This document shows, piece by piece, positions 1 to 4,799 of a stretch of DNA of 7,677 nucleotides (within the stretch, counting starts at the first letter, position 1; each line of letters begins with the position of its first letter). The position numbers and the translations under genes were made by a program. This DNA comes from Pararhizobium_B sp051960215 (GTDB lineage Bacteria > Pseudomonadota > Alphaproteobacteria > Rhizobiales > Rhizobiaceae), in assembly GCA_051960215.1 (NCBI GenBank), contig JBQCEN010000216.1, forward strand, positions 1-7,677. The letters run 5' to 3'. A model generated the notes under the pieces. That model did no database searches. It was not told the origin of the DNA and worked only from the letters and a program-made list of their open reading frames with translations.

Positions 1-10
1 TCCTCCTCCA

Positions 11-153
11 ATCTCCCTTCTTGTGGGGGAGATGTCGGCGAAGTCGACAAAGGAGGGTATCGCGGCCTCTCGACTTTCATGGGCGCCAGCGATTTGCTGC
101 GCCACCCCCGCCCCCTCTGCCCTGCCGGGCATCTCCCCCGCAAGGGGGGAGAT
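11..153. repeat. Rhizobial-type palindromic intergenic repeat pair
   Basis: Two self-complementary units bound this stretch. The left unit, 11-33, has 7-bp arms ATCTCCC and GGGAGAT around a 9-base loop. The right unit, 131-153, has 9-bp arms ATCTCCCCC and GGGGGAGAT around a 5-base loop. The reverse complement of the right unit matches the left unit at 20 of 23 positions, so the whole is one inverted structure about 143 bp long. From memory, units of the form ATCTCCC...GGGAGAT followed by GTCGGCGAAG are common dispersed intergenic repeats in rhizobia and relatives. That assignment is recall; the inverted structure is seen directly. No gene is supported in 1-214. The right unit lies about 60 bases beyond the stop of the minus-strand small gene and could help end its transcript, though no T-run accompanies it. 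Confidence 0.75.
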
Positions 154-166
154 CAGTTGGGGCGAA

Positions 167-187
167 CGCTGGCGCATCGGCGCAGCG
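167..187 (-). terminator. Possible terminator hairpin after the small secreted-peptide gene
   Basis: The sequence folds into an 8-bp GC-rich stem with a single bulged G and the loop ATCG, starting 28 bases past the stop codon at 215-217 when read on the minus strand. There is no T-run after the stem on that strand. Alphaproteobacterial terminators often lack a clear U-tract, so a role in transcript 3'-end formation is possible but weakly supported. Confidence 0.25.
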
Positions 188-214
188 CTTGCAATTCCTG
201 CTTCGCTCTTGGCC

Positions 215-400
215 TCAGCCGAGATACGGGATCAGCCAGAGGTCGACCGGAACGTTGGTGGCCATCACGTAGTGCTTGGCGACCGGGACCGAGGCCATCG
301 TCATGTTCTTGTGCCAGTCGCAGGCTGCAGCACCGCTCGAAGCGGCGATCAGGCCGGCAAGCGCCAGTGCGCCCATTCTCACGCAAAGTCTCAAGGTCAT
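215..400 (-). CDS. Small secreted peptide with a CDWHK motif, 61 aa, function unknown
   Basis: The predicted protein has 61 residues. It has a short basic N-terminus (R4, R8), a hydrophobic core at about residues 9-20, and a small-residue stretch SSGAAA ending at 26, which together make a convincing Sec signal peptide. Cleavage near A26 would release a mature peptide of about 35 residues beginning CDWHKN and ending in a hydrophobic tail (VDLWLIPYLG). The Cys at 27 is not in a canonical lipobox, since position -3 is Ala, so lipoprotein status is doubtful. The start at 400 is chosen because AAGGAG lies 6 bases upstream; upstream in-frame starts lack such a site. I recall short rhizobial proteins with a signal peptide followed by CDWHK, but know of no function. 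The gene lies 154 bp downstream of the TraB/GumN gene on the same strand and probably has its own promoter. Its short length is the main reason for caution. Confidence 0.68.
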   Translation of the reverse strand: MTLRLCVRMGALALAGLIAASSGAAACDWHKNMTMASVPVAKHYVMATNVPVDLWLIPYLG

Positions 401-441
401 GTTGAGCTCCTTCCGGTGAGGTGTCGTCACGAGACAGGGAA

Positions 442-469
442 GGATACTGCGGTATCCGGTCGCAGCCAA
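442..469 (-). promoter_or_regulatory. Inverted repeat and weak promoter-like pair upstream of the small peptide gene
   Basis: A 6-bp inverted repeat, GGATAC-TGCG-GTATCC (442-457), begins 41 bases upstream of the start codon at 400. On the minus strand TTGGCT (464-469) and GTATCC (442-447) are 16 bases apart, which is a possible but poor -35/-10 pair. The repeat would overlap the proposed -10 and could be an operator. The inverted repeat is seen directly; the promoter reading is inference. Confidence 0.25.
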
Positions 470-554
470 ATCACGATGCGGCCGGAGCCTTGCGGCGGAC
501 GCGGTCCGGCGGCCCTATGCGTTCACGATGCGGTGAGGGCGCCGACGATCGTCC

Positions 555-1685
555 TCAATCGACGGCCGTCACGGTGTAGCCCGCCTTGCGCAGCCGCGCG
601 ACGACGCCTTGCGTGCCGGGCAGGTGCAGCGCGCCGACGGCGATGAAGGCATTGCCCCTGTCGATGATCGGGGCGGCCCGCTTCGCCATCACGGCGTTCC
701 GGTCGGTGATGATGCGCGCCTGGAACGCCGCGTAACCGGCCGCGTCGGCCTTGTCCTCCTTCGGCGAGACGGCCTGCATCATCGGGATGATCGTGCCGAT
801 CTTCCCCTTCAGGTAGAGGTCGGTCATCGTCGCGGTGACGTCGTCCATGAGCTGCCCGAGCTCGAGCGTCTCGATCAGCCCGCGCACGTGGAAGGCCATC
901 GGCAGGTCGGCCATCGCCTGCAGCTGTTCGTCGAGCGTCTCCAGCCCCTCCACCGTCTTGCCGGCAGCCTTGGCATCCTCGGCGATCTTCTTGTCGAGGA
1001 TGTCGTCGCCCGCCTCCTTGCGCGAGGCCTCGCAGGTCGGCACGGCGACGAGGCTCGCGAGCATCCACGGCTTCATGTGCGCGACGAGCTGGAAGGACAG
1101 GCCGCGCTTCTGGAGGCCCGCCTTGAGCAGCGCGAGGTCGGCCGGCGAGAGGAAGTCGGCGAGCGTCCTGCCGTCGGTGAACATCGTCAGTTCCGGCTTC
1201 GACAGGATTTCCGCCTGCGCCTTCGCCGGATCGAGGATGTCGGCCGTCTCGATCACCACCGTCCCCGCCTGGCGGAGTGCGTCGGCGGCTTTCGCCGGCA
1301 AGTCGAGGACGCGCGGGTCGGTGACGTGCATCGTGCCATAGAGCCACGAGGGCTCTGCCCCGTCCTTCTCGACCTTCCAGAACCGGCTGGTGCCGTTCGG
1401 CGTCGCCGCGGCTTCACGCCGGATCGAAGCGAGCTTCGCCGGGTCCTTCTTCGCCATCTCGGTGAGCAGGTCGTGGCCGCCGCAGGACGCTCCGCCATCA
1501 GCGGCGGCGGGAGCGGGCGGCGTGATCTCGCCGGCATGCGCCCGGCTGCTCGCGAGCGCCAGCACGACGAGGAAGCTCACGGCCGCGAGCATATGGAGGA
1601 GCGCCATTGCTCCAAGGCCCAGCGCGGAGAGGCGATCCCCGGGAGTTGCGGGCTTGCGGAAGGAGAGGCTGGTGTCGATGCTCAT
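555..1685 (-). CDS. TraB/GumN family protein, membrane-anchored or secreted
   Basis: Numbered from the start at 1685, the protein has 376 residues. An N-terminal segment rich in Ala, Leu and Val (about 21-45) is a signal peptide or anchor, so the main domain should be periplasmic. The domain shows TraB/GumN family hallmarks: GTMH at 117-120, a Glu at 146 in VVIETAD, GLETLDEQ at 247-254, RN at 329-330 in TDRNAVMA, and GALH at 351-354 near the C-terminus (VGALHLPG). The paired GxxH motifs, the Glu and the Arg are the residues proposed as a metal-dependent hydrolase site in the TraB/Tiki/EreA superfamily; the substrate is unknown. C68 and C218 could form a disulfide. The start is uncertain: an ATG at 1715 adds 10 residues of less G/C-biased codons, and an ATG at 1607 has GGAG only 2 bases away. 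xerC ends 73 bp upstream on the same strand, so cotranscription is plausible. A link to XerC function is not implied. Confidence 0.88.
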   Translation of the reverse strand: MSIDTSLSFRKPATPGDRLSALGLGAMALLHMLAAVSFLVVLALASSRAHAGEITPPAPAAADGGASCGGHDLLTEMAKKDPAKLASIRREAAATPNGTSRFWKVEKDGAEPSWLYGTMHVTDPRVLDLPAKAADALRQAGTVVIETADILDPAKAQAEILSKPELTMFTDGRTLADFLSPADLALLKAGLQKRGLSFQLVAHMKPWMLASLVAVPTCEASRKEAGDDILDKKIAEDAKAAGKTVEGLETLDEQLQAMADLPMAFHVRGLIETLELGQLMDDVTATMTDLYLKGKIGTIIPMMQAVSPKEDKADAAGYAAFQARIITDRNAVMAKRAAPIIDRGNAFIAVGALHLPGTQGVVARLRKAGYTVTAVD

Positions 1686-1705
1686 TGCCGTGAAACTAGC
1701 GGCAA
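1685..1705. repeat. Short inverted repeat at the TraB/GumN start region
   Basis: TTGCCG (1685-1690) and CGGCAA (1700-1705) form 6-bp arms around a 9-base loop. In the minus-strand transcript the stem would end on the first base of the ATG at 1685, so it could influence translation from that start. If translation begins at 1715 instead, the repeat lies inside the coding sequence. Confidence 0.3.
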
Positions 1706-1758
1706 AGGTGGTCATATTCCGTTAACGCGGCGACGGAAATGCGGTCTGTTGAAGGCCC

Positions 1759-2694
1759 TCAGGCGCGCGGATGGGCGCGGTCGTAGATCTCGAGGAGCCG
1801 GGCGGAATCGACGCCGGTATAGATCTGGGTCGTCGAGAGGCTCTGATGGCCGAGAAGCTCCTGGATGGTCCTCAGGTCGCCGCCGCCGGCGAGCAGATGC
1901 GTCGCGAAGGAATGGCGCAGCGCATGCGGCGTGGCCGTCTCCGGCAGGCCGAGCGCCGACCGCAGCTTCTGCATCTCGCGCTGGATGATCGCCGGCTGCA
2001 GCGCCCCGCCCCGCGCGCCGCGGAAGAGGGGCGCCTCCGGCGCGAGATGCCACGGACAGAGCCGCCGGTATTCGGCGACGGCCTCGAGGGCGGCGGGAAG
2101 CAGCGGCACGACGCGCGTCTTGCCGCCCTTGCCCGTCACCCGCAGCCGGTCGGTCGAGGCGGCGATGTCGGCAGCCTTGAGGCCGAGCGCCTCGGAGATG
2201 CGCAGGCCCGAGGCGTAGAGGAGCGTCAGCACCGCCGCATTGCGCGCCGCGATCCACGGTTCCTCGGCAAGCTGGGCATCCGGGCCGACCGCCTTCAGTG
2301 CCTCCCGCGCCGAGAGCGGCTTCGGCAGCGACTTCGGCTGCTTCGGCGCCCTCAGCGCCTTGGCGCCGGCGGCATTGGCGAGGCCCTTGCGCTCCAGATA
2401 GGAGAGGAAGGAGCGGATGCCGGCGAGACCGCGCCCCAGCGTGCGCGCGCCGGCCCCCCGGCGCCGCCGATCGGCGAGGAAGGCGCGCAGGTCCGCCGGC
2501 CGCAGCGCCCGGAGGTCGCCGACGTTGGGCGGGCCGGCGAGGTGGCGCGTGAGGAAGGCGCAGAACTGCCGTACGTCGAGTTCGTAGGCCTCGACGGTCT
2601 TCGCCGAGAGCCGCCGCTCGTCGGCGAGAGAGGCGAGCCACGCCTGCTTCTCGCGCAGCAAGGCCGGCGCGGCGATCACCAAAAATTCGTCCAC
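1759..2694 (-). CDS. xerC: Tyrosine recombinase XerC
   Basis: This 311-residue protein is a site-specific tyrosine recombinase of the XerC type, which acts with XerD at the dif site near the replication terminus to resolve chromosome dimers before division. The N-terminal SAM-like core-binding domain covers about residues 10-105 and the catalytic domain about 125-305. The full catalytic set is present: R165 in SGLRISE, K189 in TGKGGK, H257 and R260 in PHALRH, H283 in ELLGHQ, and the nucleophile Y292 in TQIYTGV. The length matches the family and nothing is truncated. Translation starts at a GTG at 2694, with GGGGAG 5 bases upstream. The gene is divergent from the acyltransferase gene across 169 bp and precedes the TraB/GumN gene on the same strand. 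XerC is preferred over XerD or a phage integrase because of the compact length and housekeeping context; the XerC/XerD distinction rests on overall resemblance rather than one residue. Confidence 0.94.
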   Translation of the reverse strand: MDEFLVIAAPALLREKQAWLASLADERRLSAKTVEAYELDVRQFCAFLTRHLAGPPNVGDLRALRPADLRAFLADRRRRGAGARTLGRGLAGIRSFLSYLERKGLANAAGAKALRAPKQPKSLPKPLSAREALKAVGPDAQLAEEPWIAARNAAVLTLLYASGLRISEALGLKAADIAASTDRLRVTGKGGKTRVVPLLPAALEAVAEYRRLCPWHLAPEAPLFRGARGGALQPAIIQREMQKLRSALGLPETATPHALRHSFATHLLAGGGDLRTIQELLGHQSLSTTQIYTGVDSARLLEIYDRAHPRA

Positions 2695-2739
2695 GGGCTC
2701 TCCCCGCCACCTTGATATCGCGCGGTCGGCGCTCGATAA

Positions 2740-2823
2740 CCATTGTGGATTGCCGGCCTTAGCAATATCTGAAGGCTCGCGCCGCCCGGCGACGCTTGCG
2801 ACGTCATTGTGCCTTCACAATGG
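2740..2823. promoter_or_regulatory. Three CATTGTG motifs in the xerC/acyltransferase divergent interval
   Basis: CATTGTG occurs at 2741-2747 and 2805-2811 on the plus strand and, inverted, at 2816-2822, where CATTGTG-CCTT-CACAATG forms a perfect 7-bp inverted repeat (2805-2822). The first copy, read as CCATTGTGG (2740-2748), matches the inverted copy at 8 of 9 positions on the opposite strand. The interval between the start codons at 2694 and 2864 is the only place for both promoters, so an operator for a dimeric regulator is reasonable. I found no strong -35/-10 pair. TTGTGG and TATCTG with a 17-base spacer exist on the plus strand but match the consensus poorly. Confidence 0.4.
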
Positions 2824-2863
2824 GTTGCGATAGCATGTGACGAAGGTGAGAGCGGGGAGTTCG

Positions 2864-3778
2864 ATGGCCCAGAAGCGCTTCAATCTGCCGAACTTCGGCG
2901 AATTGGCTGACGCGATCGCTCTCGTTTCCCAGGGACAACCCGGCCACATCGTCGACCAGCTCATCGCCGAGCGGGGCCTCAGGCTGACCTCGCATGCGCT
3001 CTGGCCGCTCGCCCGGCCGTTTCTCTACACGATATTCAAATACGGCAAGGCGATCGATTTCGCCGACACCGTCGCCAACATGCCGGGCTTCCAGGCCTTC
3101 AACTACATGAGCAGCCTGCTTGATCTGGAGATCAGGGCGGAGGGGATCGAACGGATTCCCGAGAAGGGCGGCTTCATCCTCGTCTCGAACCACCCGACCG
3201 GCATCGCCGACGGCATCGCCGTCTTCGACCTCCTCAAGAACCGGCGGCCGGACATGATGGTCTTCGCCAACCGCGACGCGATCCGCGTCAACCCGCGCTT
3301 CGTCGAGATGATCATCCCCGTCGAGTGGCGGGAGGAATATAAGAGCAAGCTGAAGGCGCGCGAGACGCTGCAATTGACGACCCGGGCGGTGAAGGAGGGC
3401 AAGGCAACGGTGCTCTTCCCCTCCGGCCGCATCGCCTACTGGGCCGACGGGCGGCTGAACGAGCGCCCGTGGAAGACCTCGGCCGTCGGCCTTGCGCGCA
3501 AATACGACCTGCCGATCCTCCCCGTACACACGAAGGCGCGCAACTCCGGCCTCTTCTACTGGCTGTCGAAATGGTCGACGGAACTGCGCGACATGACGGT
3601 CTTCCACGAGCTCCTGAACAAGAAGAAGAAGACCTTCGAGTTCCGGATCGGCAACCTCATCCCGACGGCTGCGCTCGAGGGCGATATTAACGTCGTCACC
3701 AAGGCGCTGGAGCAGCATACGGTCGTCGACCTCGCCGCGAACCTCGACACGCCCTTCGCCTTGGCCAAGGCGGCGTAG
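2864..3778 (+). CDS. PlsC-like lysophospholipid acyltransferase family protein
   Basis: The 304-residue protein belongs to the glycerolipid acyltransferase superfamily. The acyl-transfer motif is NH at 109-110 with Asp at 116 (NHPTGIAD), giving H-x5-D rather than the H-x4-D of classical PlsC. The same spacing is known in the hemolysin-like acyltransferase branch, whose motif resembles NHPLGGLDG. FPSGR at 185-189 corresponds to the phosphate-binding FPEG-type motif. The preceding region (FILVSNH) and the following VFANRDAIRVNPRF also fit the fold. No clear transmembrane helix is obvious; the protein probably acts peripherally at the inner membrane, moving an acyl chain onto a lysolipid, but the acceptor cannot be deduced. 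The ATG at 2864 is chosen because GGGGAG lies 4 bases upstream; an upstream in-frame GTG at 2837 lacks a comparable site. The gene is divergent from xerC and convergent with tal. Confidence 0.87.
   Translation: MAQKRFNLPNFGELADAIALVSQGQPGHIVDQLIAERGLRLTSHALWPLARPFLYTIFKYGKAIDFADTVANMPGFQAFNYMSSLLDLEIRAEGIERIPEKGGFILVSNHPTGIADGIAVFDLLKNRRPDMMVFANRDAIRVNPRFVEMIIPVEWREEYKSKLKARETLQLTTRAVKEGKATVLFPSGRIAYWADGRLNERPWKTSAVGLARKYDLPILPVHTKARNSGLFYWLSKWSTELRDMTVFHELLNKKKKTFEFRIGNLIPTAALEGDINVVTKALEQHTVVDLAANLDTPFALAKAA
3757..3772. repeat. Perfect 16-bp palindrome at the end of the acyltransferase gene
   Basis: CGCCTTGGCCAAGGCG is its own reverse complement and lies just before the stop codon at 3776-3778, encoding the last residues. 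As RNA it could form a 6-bp stem with a GGCC loop. It may be chance in Ala/Lys-rich GC-biased coding sequence, or it may contribute to transcript 3'-end stability. Confidence 0.4.
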
Positions 3779-3864
3779 GCGAGCACGTCATCCGGCCATT
3801 CCTGTGCCCAGCGCGGATCGTTTAACGGCGTCCCGAACGTAGTGAGACTCAGGCCGAGCTTCTC

Positions 3865-3989
3865 CGTCATTCCTGTGCTCGTCACGGGAACCCATTTCCC
3901 TCCGTCCGAGATATGGGAACGCCCTCGGCACGCGCCGCCGAATGGAGGGGCAGAACGTTTGGATGCCTGTGACGCGCACAGGCGTGACG
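3865..3989. repeat. 125-bp palindromic repeat element with 29-bp terminal inverted repeats
   Basis: The segment 3865-3893, reverse-complemented, matches 3961-3989 at 23 of 29 positions, so the two form terminal inverted repeats of a 125-bp element. Each end is also a hairpin: 3870-3890 has 8-bp arms with one G-T pair, and 3965-3983 has perfect 7-bp arms GCCTGTG and CACAGGC around ACGCG. A further copy of the 11-mer CATTCCTGTGC sits at 3797-3807, matching 3868-3878, and suggests a decayed partial copy to the left. No coding capacity is evident. It resembles the dispersed mosaic elements (RIME-like) reported in rhizobial intergenic regions and could also be read as a MITE-like remnant; the family name is inference, the structure is direct. 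Confidence 0.72.
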
Positions 3990-4020
3990 GCGAGGGGAGG
4001 ATGCCTGGCCGAACGCCGGC

Positions 4021-4051
4021 GTCATCCCCTATGGCAGGCATAGGGGATGAC
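4021..4051. terminator. Perfect hairpin between convergent genes, probable bidirectional terminator
   Basis: GTCATCCCCTATG (4021-4033) and CATAGGGGATGAC (4039-4051) are perfect 13-bp arms around the 5-base loop GCAGG. The hairpin starts 13 bases beyond the stop of tal on the minus strand and lies downstream of the acyltransferase gene on the plus strand, the expected place for a shared terminator. There is no T-run on either side, so it could act instead by stabilising mRNA ends, or be another dispersed repeat unit placed here. Confidence 0.55.
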
Positions 4052-4064
4052 CGTGGCAACGGCC

Positions 4065-4718
4065 TCAGCCGATCGTCTGGCCGGTCTTCTTCCAGTCGGC
4101 GAGGAAGGCCTCGAGGCCCTTGTCGGTCAGCGGGTGCTTGACCAGCGCCTTCAGGGTCGAGGGCGGCACGGTGGCGACGTCGGCGCCGATGATCGCCGCT
4201 TCCTTGACGTGATTCACCGTGCGGATCGAGGCGGCGAGGATTTCGGTGTCGAAATCGTAGTTGTCGTAGATCGCCCGGATCTCGCGGATGAGCTGCATGC
4301 CGTCGACCGCCATGTCGTCGATGCGGCCGATGAAGGGCGAGATGAAGGTGGCGCCGGCCTTCGCCGCGAGCAGGGCCTGGTTCGCGGAGAAGCAGAGCGT
4401 GACGTTGACCTGGCGGCCGTCGCCGGTCAGCGCGCGGCAGGCCTTGAGGCCGTCGAGGGTCAGCGGCACCTTGATGCAGACGTTGTCGGCGATCTTCGAG
4501 AGGAACTCCGCCTCCTTCATCATCTGCCCGTATTCCGTCGCGGCGACCTCGGCGGAGATCGGCCCGTCGACCATGTCGCAGATCTCCTTGATCACGTCGG
4601 ACATCTTTCGGCCGGACTTCATGATCAGGGACGGGTTCGTGGTGACGCCATCGAGAAAGCCGAGCTCGTTGAGCTCCCGGATTTCGCTGATGTCAGCCGT
4701 ATCGACAAAGAATTTCAT
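4065..4718 (-). CDS. tal: Small-type transaldolase (FSA/TalC family)
   Basis: The 217-residue cytosolic protein is a class I aldolase of the short transaldolase/fructose-6-phosphate aldolase family. It moves a dihydroxyacetone unit between sedoheptulose 7-phosphate and erythrose 4-phosphate in the non-oxidative pentose phosphate pathway. Visible signatures are VTTNPSL at 25-31, the Schiff-base Lys at 83 in IKVPLT, NVTLCFSANQALLAAKAGA at 105-123, SPFIGRIDD at 127-135, and EILAASIRTVNHV at 159-171. E57 (SAEVAA) and F129 (SPFIGR) are the transaldolase-type residues; E. coli fructose-6-phosphate aldolase has Gln and Tyr at these places, so transaldolase activity is favoured. The length is full for the family. 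The ATG at 4718 has AAGGAG 7 bases upstream. The gene is divergent from priA, with 81 bp between start codons, and ends at the hairpin 4021-4051. Confidence 0.92.
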   Translation of the reverse strand: MKFFVDTADISEIRELNELGFLDGVTTNPSLIMKSGRKMSDVIKEICDMVDGPISAEVAATEYGQMMKEAEFLSKIADNVCIKVPLTLDGLKACRALTGDGRQVNVTLCFSANQALLAAKAGATFISPFIGRIDDMAVDGMQLIREIRAIYDNYDFDTEILAASIRTVNHVKEAAIIGADVATVPPSTLKALVKHPLTDKGLEAFLADWKKTGQTIG

Positions 4719-4760
4719 TGCTACACTCCTTTTCGGCGTCGGACCCGCCGGACGTTCCCG

Positions 4761-4778
4761 GTTTCCTTTATCGGAAAC
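4761..4778. promoter_or_regulatory. Inverted repeat in the tal/priA divergent interval
   Basis: GTTTCC (4761-4766) and GGAAAC (4773-4778) form perfect 6-bp arms around TTTATC. The repeat lies in the 81-bp space that must hold both promoters and is the most AT-rich spot there. It could be an operator or part of overlapping divergent promoters. No convincing -35/-10 pair was found, so this is a positional inference. Confidence 0.3.
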
Positions 4779-4799
4779 AGCATGCAAGGTCACGGGGCC

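Noticed and set aside
23..646. A 207-codon plus-strand open frame across the left repeats and the small peptide gene
   Set aside because: It runs through palindromic repeats and antisense to two minus-strand genes, with no ribosome-binding site or recognisable sequence.
609..1988. A 459-codon plus-strand open frame opposite the TraB/GumN gene and the end of xerC
   Set aside because: Arg/Gly/His-rich composition typical of antisense frames; the minus-strand products carry all conserved motifs.
1771..2715. A 314-codon plus-strand open frame opposite xerC
   Set aside because: Antisense shadow of a protein with a complete tyrosine recombinase catalytic set.
1712..2743. A 343-codon minus-strand open frame overlapping xerC in another frame
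   Set aside because: Low-complexity Arg/Ala/Gly-rich translation with no recognisable domain; the xerC frame is clearly the coding one.
4047..4799. Upstream extension of the priA frame through tal antisense
   Set aside because: The extension is antisense to tal, shows no family resemblance, and PriA homology begins just after the ATG at 4800.
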